Source: Gamsiella multidivaricata
Lineage: Eukaryota; Mortierellomycota; Mortierellomycetes; Mortierellales; Mortierellaceae
Length of the DNA stretch: 64,000 bases
Assembly (NCBI RefSeq): GCF_025024155.1
Contig: NW_026251760.1
Coordinates: forward strand, 62,001-126,000
Direction: 5' to 3'
Below are positions 11,398 through 22,957 of the stretch, piece after piece; the first letter of the stretch is position 1, and the number at the start of each line of letters is the position of its first letter. The translations under genes and the position numbers were made by a program. The notes under the pieces are model-generated. The model did no database searches, was not told where the DNA came from, and saw nothing but the letters and a program-made list of their open reading frames with translations.

Positions 11398-11639
11398 AAG
11401 AGGCGTGCTTACTGAAAGTGTAACAAGCAATAGATGATAGCCAAGCTGGTAATAAACGGGAGAATTTGGCTTCTTAGTGATTTGTAATGTTTACAGTGGA
11501 CTACGGGGGTAAACCCTGTGTTCTTTTCCGTCTCTGGTAGTGCCATACTTGTACTCCATACTGCTGAGCATCCACGCATCGGGTATCTAGGCGATTGAAG
11601 TGGCCGTGGGTGGTAAAGGAGGCATCCCATGACGCTTTT

Positions 11640-11919
11640 TGGATATAGCCACGACTAACCCCTTTCTTGACAACCGCCCGTGGCTAGCACGCCGCTATGA
11701 AGCCGCTAAACCGCCCCGTGGGGGTTGCTGGATTCAATCCGTCCGCTCGATGGGTCAGTGTATATGGCAAGGTGGTTCTGTGCATCATAAGAAACCGGCG
11801 TCCCGATGGAGGGCTACTGTCGGTTTATTTAAGAAACTGGGAGTCTGCTGGTATTTTGGCGTAGGATCCGGTGCAGCTTGACCCTTTCCCCCTCCCCCCC
11901 AAAAAAAAAAAAAAAAAAA
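11640..11919 (+). mobile_element. possible tRNA-derived SINE with poly(A) tail
   Basis: The segment ends in a C-rich stretch followed by about 19 A (11901-11919). TGGCTAGCACGC near 11683 resembles an A box with one base missing, and GGATTCAATCC near 11730 weakly resembles a B box. The sequence between them is GC-rich, unlike its flanks. I could not find a target-site duplication of the bases after the tail, and the 5' edge is a guess. It could simply be non-transposed intergenic DNA with an A run. Confidence 0.3.
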
Positions 11920-12304
11920 GTGAGCGAGTATGGATCCTTGGACTGAAATGTAAGATACTCTTACGCAAAACTGACGGCATTTTATTTAGAAACCAGCCTT
12001 TTTAAATGACATGGTGTGGTTTGGGTATGCTGGACAAGGTGGCCACGAACCTTGACCTGGATTCACTGAGCTTTCGAGCAGCGGCGGACCAAAAAAGACC
12101 AGTGACCAAAAAAAAAAATAGGCTGCATGGGTTTATCCAAAGCAGAATCAGTTTAAGAATGCGATTTCGGCTGAACATGATGAGGAGCTGTAGACTTATA
12201 TATTTCTCCACTTGTTATCTGATTTTACAGGGTTGCCACATGGCTATTACTATGAAAGGCTGTAACGGGACCCTTCACAGGAGTACAGAGCATGTTTGTG
12301 TCGA

Positions 12305-12332
12305 CCCAGCCCAGCCCAGCCCAGCCCAGCCC
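12305..12332. repeat. (CCCAG)n microsatellite
   Basis: About five tandem CCCAG units within intergenic sequence. Confidence 0.8.
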
Positions 12333-13035
12333 CAACTTGACAGGGTCGCCGCATTTACTTTTGTGGTGCCGGACATGTTTGTATGGTGCCTGAATCTAAA
12401 GAAATATGAGCATGCTATAAAAGAATCCCAGGCACAGGGGGAAGCGAATCTTTATATGTATATGTGTATGTGTGGTCTATGTGTCCAAAAATAGACCTCT
12501 CCCCGCGCGGGCGCAATAAACAATGACAAAAAGATGAGGCCAGCTCATTCTTTGCCACAGGCTGTGGCACTTCCTCTGCTTCGGACTCTCTGTCTCCTGC
12601 CTCTGGTGGTCTGCAATGGGTTCTCCCGATTAAGAGCGTCCATCTGCCGGTTAGTTTCTTCAGCTTTCATTGTTCATCTGGCCCGCTGTCGACACTTCAT
12701 AAACCTCCATCCATGTGGCAGGATGTGTAGACTATGTAGCTTGGATGGCGTACCCGATAGACCACCCATGCGTCGCTATTTAGCCTAGCAAGGGCACTCC
12801 ATTCCAGCAAGTTTTGGATTTTAATTTTAATTTTGGGTGCTCTTTTCTCGGTACGGGGTCGCTTTTTCAACTGTGTTATTTTTGTTCCGCGCATCCCCCT
12901 CACACGACCAATTCGCATCCTCGCCCTGGTTCGTGCCATCCGCACTATCTCTTTCTCCCTCTTTCTTTCTTTTCTCCCTTCGCCCCTTCCATCACCGCCC
13001 GTCCACCCGTCCACCCGTCCGCCAGTCCATCCCCC

Positions 13036-14196
13036 ATGTCCGCCTCACACCCTCGGCCCAGATGTGGTCTGAGGTCACGCTCATCCCCATCCGCATCCAA
13101 ACCCTCATTCAAACCCTTCATTACACGCTCAGCCATCCTAATTCTCTCCGTCCTGTCTCTCCTCACACCCGCTGCTGCCGACCCAGACCCCACAAGAACC
13201 ATCACCCTCTCGTACCTGGACGAATCCGGCGCACTTATCGACCAGCCCCAGACCATTCATTTTGCAGATTGTCTCGCCCTCGACACCTCTCTACTCGAAT
13301 CCACCGAGGGCGTCTACTCCTCCGTTTCAGCCAGCGACCCCCAGGCTGCCCTCAATCTCTATGAAGACCAATTCTGTCAAATCCTCACCAGCTCTGCAGT
13401 TGGCAGGTGGAACAACGTTAGCCCTGTAGCCAACATGGTCGCCATCCGTTGGGAGGGGACCGCGCCTGCAGATATGACTCCTGGAACTCTCAGCCCAAAT
13501 GCATTCCCCAAGGAAATGACTGTCCAGACTCAAGGACCAGACCCGGACGCAGATCCTGTTGTCTTTGTGATGGACCCGTCCAGGGGCCGATTAGTCGTTG
13601 GCCTTGTGGCCGCTGTCCTCGTGGTTGGTGTGCTCATTGGTGTCTACAAGGTCTACGTCGCAGCGCAGTTTACGCCTCCACCCAAGAAGCCAAAGAAGGA
13701 AAAGAAGCCCAAGGGTTTGAACACCAAGAAGATCAAGAAGAAGGACGCGTATTTCAAGAAGCCTGACCGCAACGACCAGCAATCGTTCCAGCGGCTGAAT
13801 AACGACTCCCCAGAGCCGTATTCGATCCGACCATTGATGACGGAGCGCGGTATCAGGGACAGCCAGCTCTCGGAGGCGGCGACATTTGTGGATTGGAATC
13901 AACAGAAAAGCGGCAACAATCGCATCAACGGTCCGGATTCGGTGGCGATCGATATGCACGAGACAACTGGTGCAAGGCCCTCGCCACTGCATGTCCAGTC
14001 TGGATCCTCGACTCTAAATTTAATCCATTTCGACAGTGATACATCAACCGTAGGAGGCCCCGGTAATAGCAACAGCAGCCACAACCGGGGCAGGGGAGGC
14101 GAGGTCCTAGTGCCGATGCATACCTTTGAGAGTAACTACCAGCACCCTCACCAACAGCAGTTTCATCGAAGATCGAGTAGTTCGCGTTCTCGATAG
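13036..14196 (+). CDS. secreted-entry single-pass membrane protein with Lys-rich juxtamembrane tail
   Basis: Single exon of 386 residues. The frame is open further upstream but the first in-frame ATG is 13036, right after a CT-rich leader. A basic Arg/Ser/Pro-rich start precedes a hydrophobic signal or signal-anchor (about 33-48, ILILSVLSLLTPAAA). An exposed domain follows (about 49-180) with two Cys residues and a predicted N-glycosylation site (NNVS). The transmembrane span is at about 185-208. Directly after it comes a strongly basic stretch with many Lys-Lys pairs (about 215-245), then a polar Ser/Asn/Gly-rich cytosolic tail. I do not recognise the lumenal domain. The topology suggests a type I surface or endomembrane protein; function is unknown. 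Confidence 0.8.
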   Translation: MSASHPRPRCGLRSRSSPSASKPSFKPFITRSAILILSVLSLLTPAAADPDPTRTITLSYLDESGALIDQPQTIHFADCLALDTSLLESTEGVYSSVSASDPQAALNLYEDQFCQILTSSAVGRWNNVSPVANMVAIRWEGTAPADMTPGTLSPNAFPKEMTVQTQGPDPDADPVVFVMDPSRGRLVVGLVAAVLVVGVLIGVYKVYVAAQFTPPPKKPKKEKKPKGLNTKKIKKKDAYFKKPDRNDQQSFQRLNNDSPEPYSIRPLMTERGIRDSQLSEAATFVDWNQQKSGNNRINGPDSVAIDMHETTGARPSPLHVQSGSSTLNLIHFDSDTSTVGGPGNSNSSHNRGRGGEVLVPMHTFESNYQHPHQQQFHRRSSSSRSR

Positions 14197-15032
14197 AGTG
14201 GAGGAAGAGTGGAAGAAGACACACACATAGTAATATAATACCAAGCATTATGCAAATATACGCGAACACTTATCTCATCGATATGGCAGGCAGGCCAAGT
14301 GCGTGTAATTGGCCTTTGGGAACCACGACAAGGGACACGTCCTGACGGGTGAATGGTGTGTATGGATGGAATGGGATGGATACATATTCATATATATTTT
14401 TAGCCGGCCATCCCATTCCAGCGGGCTTTGACCAAAAGGCACTGCCCTGATTTCTTCTGATCAGTTTCTGGACTTTGAGACTTCTAGACTCACCATCGAC
14501 ATCATAAGCAGACAGAGGAATAAAATGGATACCCATCTCCTTTCATAGATAAGACGAAGAAGCGATGCCTAAAGAGGTCGATTACAACAAAGCATGGCAA
14601 AGACAGGGATGAAAGACGAGAAGGACAAGAAGTGGCGATGCAGGGTTGCAGAAATGGGATCGCCTGGGGGAGGGGGGGTTCGTTGAAAGAAGTTCTGTCC
14701 TTTTGTCCTGGTCCCTCTATTTCCACCGACTTCTTTTATTTATTTCCTTCGCTCTTTTGGTTCGCTTCCTCAAAGCACTCCTCCATCCTTTTTTTTCTTT
14801 TTTCTTCACCTTTTCTTCATCCGACTCGCCACATTCCTCAGCTCCATCTCGCGCTCTATCCGCCAAGGGGAAAAAGTCTCACCAGCAAAACGTCCTTTGA
14901 CGGACAACACGACATCTCATCTCTCGAGCGACAGAAAAAAACAAACACGGCAAAGGCGCATATCCCGACAACACATCCTCCACCTTCTCCTTCCTTCCTT
15001 CCCCCCTTCTTGGCATTTCCTGTCTCGCGACC
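14197..15032. other. intergenic region / PMR1 promoter and leader
   Basis: About 0.8 kb. The right half (about 14700-15030) is strongly pyrimidine-rich, as in the leaders of other genes here, and probably contains the promoter and 5' untranslated region of the ATPase gene. No gene seen. Confidence 0.55.
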
Positions 15033-16449
15033 ATGACAACGCAGGCTGCCACCTCAACTCCTTCGGCAGCTTTCGCCCGCCGTAGTGCAGGCGAGACTGC
15101 AGTCCAGCTCGAGACCAGCACCGCAAGCGGACTGACCACAGTAGAGGCCAACAGCCGTCGTCTTCGCTATGGACTCAACGAGTTCGAGGTCGAGGACGAC
15201 GAGCCCCTGTACCTCAAGTTCTTCAAGAGTTTTTACGAAAACCCACTGATCCTCCTCCTCCTCGCCTCGGCGGTCGTCTCATTGGCCATGGGACAGCGCG
15301 ATGATGCGATTAGTATTACTCTGGTATGTACTATAAGGTCGTCAATGGGTGAAGCTTGTTTATTGGATGGATAGAATGTCCTCTTTTGCTAACCAGCTCG
15401 CTTCTGCTGGATCAATGATCGTAGGCCATTCTCATCGTTGTTACAGGTAATTTAACTGGGCTTCTAATGATATAATGATCCAATGGACATCCCAATTGCT
15501 TTCGAGACAAGGAGGAGGCCGTTGTTCATCGACTCGGACATTGCAACGGCGATCTAGGGCTGATCAGGGATCCGATAGTAGTAGCAGTGATCAAGGAAAG
15601 ACGCATTTCCTTGACCAACATAACAGGAGAACAGAAAGCGAGATCAAACAGCAAGGGCAAAGTGCGACAATAGGAATATTCCGTGCGATCCATACACTAG
15701 AAATTTGGGAGGGCAAAAAGGGAAACACTGGGCCGGTTGGACAAAGGACTAGGTTTCTTTTTTTTCCTGTCGTTTCTTTATCTTCGATACTCGTTTCATT
15801 GTGTACAACAACAGAGTTATATATGCGCAGACGATCGGCTCTATAAGCGAGATGGCTCGATGTTACGTGCACGATCATCTTACTGCTGGTGATCTAGTTC
15901 AATGGATATGGGGATCGCTTCAACATACGCATGTACTCCCGGGTTTGCTTTGATGCTTCGAGGATGGGGTTTGTTGGTGAGACAGATGACGCAGGATAAC
16001 TATGCCCAGATCATTGTAAACCTTTGTCCTCGCTCCCTTTTTTTTTTTTTTTTTTTTTTTTTTTCCCGTACCCCTCGTTCTTGTGCTGGAATGCACATTT
16101 TTTTTCTGGTGATCTATATTAATCGTCTCGATCTTCCCATTGCGGTCTACCAATTGGAATAGTCGCCTTTGTGCAAGAGTACCGCTCCGAGAAGTCGCTC
16201 GAGGCATTGAATAAGCTGGTTCCTCATCACTGCCATGTTATTCGGTAAGATTTGAAAGATTTGGTTCTCAACTCGGTATCGGCTTGCTGTCAGTTCTTTT
16301 TTCAGCAACGAGGTTGACCGATTTTTGCCCATATGGAGAGCGGATGAGAGCCAGGGCAGCTGTAACCATGATTGCGGTGGTACAATAGGCCCACCATGCT
16401 ACATCCGGCCACTTTTTATTGCAATGGAGAGAGCCTGCATGTCTGTCTC

Positions 16450-16488
<39 letters not shown>

Positions 16489-19400
16489 GCAATTCGTTCA
16501 CGCTCCCTTTCTGCTCACTTTTTGTTGCCGATATAGAATTCTTTACATTTCATTTATTTTTTAACCTTGTTCGCTCCCTGCATGTCCACTTACCCTGCAT
16601 GTTCACTTACTTGTGCACGATAATAGAGATGATACCCAGACATCGACTCTTGCAAGCCAGCTTGTCCCCGGTGATCTTGTCAAGTTTGGCATCGGTGACC
16701 GAATTCCAGCAGATTGCCGATTGGTGACAGTAAGCGTCCTGTTTACCCTTCACCGGTTTTATTCTACGGATGCGTACGATCTGTATCCGATTTTTTTATT
16801 GACCATCAATGTCCTTATCGATGTACTATTCGTTCAACTCGTAGGCCGTAGATCTTGAGATTGATGAGTCAAATTTGACCGGTGAGAATAAGCCCTGCCG
16901 CAAGCAAACAGAGGTGATCGTTGGAAACGAATACACAGAGCTATCGATCACAGAGCGCAGGAACATTGCATACATGGGCACTCTGGTCAGGAATGGCCAC
17001 GGAACAGGCATTGTGGTCGGTACTTCCAAGGAGACCGAGTTTGGAATTGTCTTCTGTATGATGCAGGAAGTCGAGGTCAGGAAGACGCCTTTGCAGCTGA
17101 GCATGGATGAGTTGGGAAAGAAGCTGTCGATGTTGTCGTTTGTCATTATCGGAGTCATTGTCTTGATCGGATTGTTCCAAGGAAAGCACTGGTTGGAGAT
17201 GATGACTATTGGTGTTAGTTTGGCTGTTGCTGCCATCCCAGAGGGTCTCCCCATTGTTGTCACTGTTACTCTGGCACTGGGTGTCCTGAGAATGGCGAAC
17301 CGCAAAGCCATTATCAAGAAGCTGCCTAGCGTTGAAACACTCGGCTCTGTGAACGTCGTTTGCGCGGATAAGACAGGTAAGCCTTCGCCGTTGCTTGTAA
17401 AGAGAGCGTGTCTAGCATATTGCTGACTGTTTCCGACATCCTTCCATCTAACTTGTCTGATCTGTATTTTCTATACTTGCTACTGCAGGAACGTTGACCA
17501 TGAATCAAATGACTGTGACCAAAGTCTTTACCCTTGCGGAGGGATTCCCAGTGGATCTAGAACATACAAAGGGCGTTGATGTGGACCTTCATCCTGGATT
17601 GCGCCGCCTGCTTCAAGTCGGAAATCTCTGCAACGATGCTTTTCTGGATGAACGCTCAAAATGGATTGGTCAACCTACGGATATTGCTTTGATTGACATC
17701 CTCCGAGCGCTGGGAGTTGCCGATGAACGGCCTGTAAGTTATCAAGGATAAGGGCCCTGTTGACACGATGGCATGAAAGAATGTTATGATACTGTCAGAA
17801 TTTGCCACTAAGATCCGTTTCTTGCATTTCTCTAGCTCTTTGAACGTCTTGCAGAGTTCCCCTTCAACTCTGATCAAAAGTTTATGCATGTTCGCTGCGC
17901 TCCTAACCCTGATGGAATCCAAGGCCATAAGCAAACGCCTGAACACGCTATCGAGGCCACCAACGCCGCAGTCAGCCAAAACGGGTCGTTAGGCGCATTC
18001 TACTTCAAGGGCGCCATTGAACCCGTTCTGGAACGCTGCATCAACTATTACAGAAGCGAGGGCAACTATCTTCCCTTGGATATTGAGGCCAAGGACAAGG
18101 TTCTGGCTCAGGCTAACGAGATGGCCAGCCACGGATTGCGTGTACTGGCCATGGCATTCGGTAATGATCTCGAGCACTTGACGTTTGTCGGAATTGTGGC
18201 CATGCATGATCCCCCACGTCCCGGTGTGGAAGACAGTATCCGGACCTTGATTGGCAGTGGTGTGAAGGTGGTCATGATTACTGGAGACGCCGGTAAGTGT
18301 GGAATCTCTTTTTCATGGAAGATTCTATTAATGTTTGAACAGGCGCTAACGGCCATATTTATCGATCCTCATAGATGCGACTGCCCTCTCCATTGCACGA
18401 CGACTTGGATTCCCTATCAATCCCGGCAAATCTTCGTGTTTGACTGGACCTGAGATCGAGGCTATGACTGAGCGACAGCTGCAGGACGCAGTCGGCGCTG
18501 TGTGTGTCTTCGCCCGTACGACACCTAAGCACAAGATGGCGATTGTGTCTGCTTTCCAGGCGAAGGGATCCATCGTGGCGATGACAGGAGACGGTGTGAA
18601 CGATGCCCCTGCTTTGAAGCTGGCGGATATTGGTATCTCGATGGGCAGGAGCGGAACAGATGTTGCCAAGGAAGCCGCCGATATGATTCTTGTGGACGAC
18701 GACTTTTCTACCATTCTTGGCGCAGTCGAAGAAGGTACTGTAATATTGTGCAATGCCTTGCATTGTGGATGCATCCTTTGCTCAAACGTATCTACGCTAA
18801 CGCTGCTCTTCCGATCCTTTGTTTCTAGGCAAATCCATTTTTTACAACATCCAAAACTTTTTGACGTTTCAGCTGAGCACGAGCGTGGCCGCACTGACGC
18901 TGATTGCCATGGCGACTCTTTTTGGACTGGACAACCCCCTGAACGCTATGCAAATTCTCTGGATCAGTAAGTGTCGATCGGACGAAGGCGATGCAATTGT
19001 TCTTGGCAATTCCTGGCAACGATCGATGATCTGACAACCATGCTTCTTCTGTCGAATCCCGAATAGATATTTTGATGGACGGTCCACCAGCGCAGTCTCT
19101 TGGAGTGGAGCCAGTGGATGATGATGTGATGAAGAAGCCCCCTCGTGCCCGGAAAGCACCCATTCTGACACGTCTGCTTATCCGGCGCGTATTAACATCG
19201 GCGATGATCATTGTCGCAGGCACAATGTTCGTGTATGTGCATGAGATGACGGACGGCAGTGTTACAGCGCGCGATACGACGATGACGTTCACAACGTTTG
19301 TGTTCTTTGACATGTTCAACGCACTGGCGTGTCGGTCCGAGAAGAAGTCTGTGTTCAACATTGGGTTCACGACGAACAAGATGTTCAACTTTAGTGTGAT

Positions 19401-19644
19401 GGGATCGATTATCGGGCAGTTTCTGGTGATCTACATGCCGTTCTTCCAGACAGTGTTCCAGACGGAGGCCTTGACGTTCACGGACCTGCTTGGGATTACG
19501 CTATTGACCAGCTCTGTATTCTGGGCAGATGAGGCTCGCAAGTTCTTCTCGGCACGTGAGAGCCAGAAGAGGCACGGACGGAATGCGGGTCAGGGCTTTA
19601 GACGGGTCAACACAGAGGAAGGCGAGGCCTTTGAGATTGTCTAG
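15033..19644 (+). CDS. PMR1: P-type Ca2+/Mn2+-transporting ATPase, PMR1/SPCA type
   Basis: Ten exons: 15033-15323, 15425-15446, 16163-16244, 16627-16729, 16845-17376, 17489-17733, 17836-18292, 18375-18734, 18829-18966, 19067-19644. The product is 935 residues, close to yeast Pmr1. Family members pump Ca2+ and Mn2+ from cytosol into the Golgi, supporting glycosylation and ion homeostasis. Visible signatures in order are [60 protein letters not shown], the phosphorylation motif DKTGT (Asp at about 341, split across exons 5 and 6), the MITGDA hinge (about 577) and [12 protein letters not shown] (about 648). They also include the M6-type [20 protein letters not shown]. These fit SPCA rather than SERCA or PMCA. 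Exon 2 is only 22 bp and intron 2 is 716 bp, much longer than most introns here. The poly(A) signal is probably AATAAA near 19689. Confidence 0.95.
15447..16162 (+). other. long intron 2 of the ATPase gene
   Basis: A 716-bp intron between a 22-bp exon and exon 3. It contains a run of about 24 T near 16039-16062, which on the minus strand would be an A-tail. No matching target duplication was found. No open frame inside resembles a protein I know. Confidence 0.7.
16441..16489. repeat. (GTCT)n microsatellite in ATPase intron 3
   Basis: About twelve GTCT units with one CTCT interruption, inside the 382-bp intron between exons 3 and 4. Confidence 0.85.
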
Positions 19645-20227
19645 ACGGCCAGTAGCAAAAAAAAAATAAGACACTGTTTAACCTAATTAATAAAATAGCC
19701 TTTTTTTTCTTTTTATCAGTCATATATACTACGTGGTGCAGAGTGCGAACGGCAGTAGCGTAAAGCTGTCCATTTGGATACTAGAAATGAAAGGGAAAAT
19801 GGGCTTGACATTGATACCAGCTTCCCAATAGTATTGGAGAAATGGGAGGCCAAGCTCTTGGGCTTTTACACCATGAAGAGGGTCAGGGATGTGTTGGGAC
19901 CGTTGGATGAGTTCAGAGAGTATGTCGGATTTTTTCACTATGTAATTTTAAACCTCACTGTGAGTGAATCAGCTCTGGAGTCTTAATAGTTTGGCAAAAG
20001 AAGCGTAATTCATAGTAAGCGCGTCTTGGGCAGGGTATATTCACGGCCGATCATTAATGGTGAAATGAATACCTAAGAGAAAATGGGCGAAGCTCCAACT
20101 TCATATCCCGCGCTTAAATATAAAATATATATATATATATATAAAAAGGCTGGGACAAGTGTTGCTGTAGCTACTTTATTCTTCAACGGCATCTGTAGAT
20201 AATTCCTGCCACGATGTGGGGGGTTAT
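19645..20227. other. intergenic gap between convergent genes
   Basis: Contains an AATAAA-type poly(A) signal for the ATPase gene near 19689 and an (AT)n run near 20124-20143. No coding region supported. Confidence 0.55.
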
Positions 20228-21438
20228 TCAGCGATTGTTGATGACTAACCCAAGGAACTATGTTTTGCAAGCAGAAAAACGAATGTTAGTCTGGCACGCC
20301 GCAGTTGATTCCGTATTTTTTTTTTTTCTTCCCCATCATGTTCAAAAGTGGGTCGGTCGGTCAGACGGAGCCTTTTACCTGTTCATAGGACATGGTCACA
20401 ACGCCTGTGCCTGCGACATCGATCCTCCGAAAGGCGTCCGTGAGGGTCTGGATGGTGACACAGGACTGAACAAAGTTGTCGAAACTGATGTCGCCCCTAC
20501 CCCGGACATCGTATTTGGTGACAATCATGGAGACGATGGCCTCGCTGAGGTTGTAACCGAAGCCTCGGAGGGCCTTTTGGAGCTCCATGGCATCGATGGT
20601 TCCTGATCCGTCGAGATCGTAGGTCTGGAAACAGGCCTTCCATTTCTCGATGTAATTCCAGAGGCCGATGAATTCGTTGAAGGAGATGGTCCCGTCGTTG
20701 TCTCGGTCGAACATGTTCATCATCAAACGGACCGTCTCGACTAACAGTGTAAGTATAAAATAGGGAATGGAATGGACGGGGTTAAGGAAGGGCTAGTGTG
20801 AGGGAACAATTGCGAGCGGCTCACATGGCGGACAAAAAAAAAAAAAAAAAGAATCCGGTACATTGTAGGTTGTTGCACGCTGCAGCAGTAGCTCAACATG
20901 ATGGAATCGTGCAAATGGTCTGCTAGTGTATACGATATCCCAGAGTCACTTCATAAAGCGAACCCGCCTCCTTTGCTACATACCATTAAACGGCGTCCAG
21001 TCACCTAGAGGAGAGAGAAGAGAGAGAGAGAGAAAGGGAGAAGGTGTGAGGGGATGAAAGATTAATATACACAGAGTAACCCTGTTGACATCCGACTGAG
21101 GCCAAGCATCGCTCTTGCATACCATTCATGAGTGCCCGCTGAAGTTCCTCACAGGAGAGACTTCCCGAATGATCCGTATCAACAGCATCAAACCAGTCCT
21201 TTAACGAACTCTGAAGAATCGTGGCCTCTGCACCGGACGGACGTCGCTGCTGCTGTTGAACGACCGTCTGATACTGCTGGTATTGCTGTTGCTGGTGCTG
21301 CTGTTCCCCGGGCGAGCCTTGCTGGTACAGATTCCGATGGTTGTACTGCTGCTGTTGCTGTTGCTGATGCTGATGCTGCTGCTGCGGACTGTATTGGTAT
21401 GCTTGTTGGTATTGCGGGTGCTGCTGCGGGTGCTGCAT
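20228..21438 (-). CDS. penta-EF-hand protein (peflin/ALG-2 group) with Gln-rich N-terminus
   Basis: Four exons on the minus strand: 21438-21123, 21004-20984, 20740-20379, 20257-20228. The joined frame gives 242 residues. The N-terminus (about 1-70) is Gln/Tyr/Pro-rich, like the low-complexity N-terminus of peflin. Five EF-hands follow: WFDAVDTDHSGSLSCEEL, MFDRDNDGTISFNEF, TYDLDGSGTIDAMEL, KYDVRGRGDISFDNF and a degenerate fifth after RRIDVAGTG, which normally mediates dimerisation. The 21-bp exon encodes most of DWTPFN, a conserved PEF linker. PEF proteins bind Ca2+ and adapt ESCRT and membrane-repair machinery. The start is uncertain: 21438 is the first usable ATG, but the frame stays open upstream to about 21560 and reads Asn/Gln/Pro-rich, so an upstream exon is possible. 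Confidence 0.85.
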
Positions 21439-22268
21439 CTCGGGACTGATTTGTGGAAGCGGTTTGTTGTTGTATGGCTGATTGTGGTTGTAGGTCTGGC
21501 TGGGGACGTCCCTTCTTCTTGTTCTTCTGCTGAGCCTTGTTCTTGTCCTGGATATATATATATATCAACGCTTCCTGTGTCCTGGGCTTGGAGGAAGAGA
21601 GTGTGACAGAGAATGGGGAAATTGGGGAGCGAGAGTGGGATGGAAAGAAGGAAATTTCTTTGACTGTTGGCAAAAAATAAGGGGAAACCGTAGGAAAGCA
21701 CGGGCGGTCCAGATGACCCGTCGTATGTATTTGCAACGCAAGATGGAATGTTACACAGCAGGCATCTTCTCTGTACGTAATCCCGAGCACCCGCCCTTGC
21801 TCCTGGCGATGACGACCGACCTTCAGACCCTTCGATCCGTAAAGGGCCCTCAAGTCTTTCTTGACCGTGAAAGTTCAGTCTATATTGCTGCCGGTAGGGA
21901 TCCCTGAGTTCCTCGTCAATTCGGTCCCTTGAGGATTGGAACACCCGACAGGCTGAACCTTGCCTCCACGTCGTTAATGCCTACCATACTCTCTGCAGCC
22001 TCAGTTAGTTTGAAGTGACTTGCCAGCCTTGTGTGTCGTTGGCTGCTCCAGGTATGGCATCCTTTGAGCAACGACAAGTTCAAAGACTTTTCAAACCTTA
22101 GCGAATGCACGACAACGGCCATTGCGGTGCTTTATAAACCTGGGTCAGTGGCGAGCATGATGTGGCTCTCTTAATCCTCAAATTCCTCCTGCGGTGTTTC
22201 TCGATCTGACTGGGTAATACATCCTAGACCATGGGGAGTCAGCCGAGGTCTTACGCAGTAGGATGCTC
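21439..22268. other. intergenic region
   Basis: About 0.8 kb holding the promoter of the PEF gene (pyrimidine-rich on the minus strand around 21580-21680) and an (AT)n run near 21551-21565. No convincing gene seen. Confidence 0.5.
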
Positions 22269-22957
22269 CTAGATCTTAATTTCGCTCATGTCGCTCTGGT
22301 CGGCCTCCTCACTGGCCATGAACCCCTCGACGATCATGGTATCCACGCTGGTCATGGATTCTTCGGTAATCATTGCCTCCATGTTAATTGCATTCGTCTC
22401 GCTCCTCTTGCTGGCGACCTTGAATCTAAAATATGGAGACGTTTTCAAACTATCGGGTATTGCTCTGCAATAAAAGGCATTCGCTTTGTCCACGACCTCC
22501 CTCATTTTCACATCAATAGCCTCGTTGCTCTTGGATTCCTCTTTCAAGACCTCTACCTTGTCAAAGTAAATCTGATTAAATGGCTCGAGCATTTCGCTGT
22601 TTACTCCCATCTGGCTGCAGTACGGGCCCAGGACGCCCTGCTTGTCGTCTGAATCACATCGGTACAGCACAGCCAGATCTTTTCCGAACGACTGGTCTGG
22701 GACATGGCTTGTGTAATCTTTATTCGTAACGGCGACGGTGACAACCTACTGAGTCCCACTGGCTCTCAACTTATGAATCATGTCATCCATTTTCTGCGAT
22801 ATGAAGGTGTGATTACGAGGACCCTTTCTGAGGGGCCTTTCACCCCATGAAATAACATATTTGAGCCAATCAAGGTAAGCACAGCCTGAACAGGACGCTG
22901 CTTCGCCTTGCGATCAACACAGATGTTTGTGTCTCCGGAGCAAGATAGAAGGTAGAG
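22269..22957 (-). CDS. unrecognised protein, 3' exons only (5' end unresolved)
   Basis: Two minus-strand exons, 22957-22817 and 22745-22269, join in frame across a 71-bp GTAATC...TAG intron. Splicing removes an in-frame TAG and gives at least 205 residues. The N-terminal part reads SGDTNICVDRKAKQRP, then AVLTLIGSNMLFHGVKG, and the join yields RVLVVTVAVTNKDY. Spaced Cys residues (CSGD, NICVD, YRCDSD, GPYCSQ, FYCRA) suggest a secreted or lumenal protein, possibly with disulfides. The C-terminus is Met/Glu/Ser-rich. The upstream end at 22957 is taken from a TAG acceptor; no first exon with ATG could be fixed. I do not recognise the family. A decayed gene is the alternative. Confidence 0.45.

Larger units (their letters stand above)
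11398..13035. other. intergenic region
   Basis: About 1.6 kb. It holds a possible SINE-like segment (about 11640-11919), a (CCCAG)n run at about 12305-12332 and a CT-rich leader (12930-13030) just before the next gene. No coding region could be supported. The open frame reaching back to 12814 has no ATG before 13036. Confidence 0.55.

Noticed and set aside
12814..13035. Upstream extension of the single-pass membrane protein gene
   Set aside because: The frame is open, but there is no ATG before 13036 and the extension translates a CT-rich leader.
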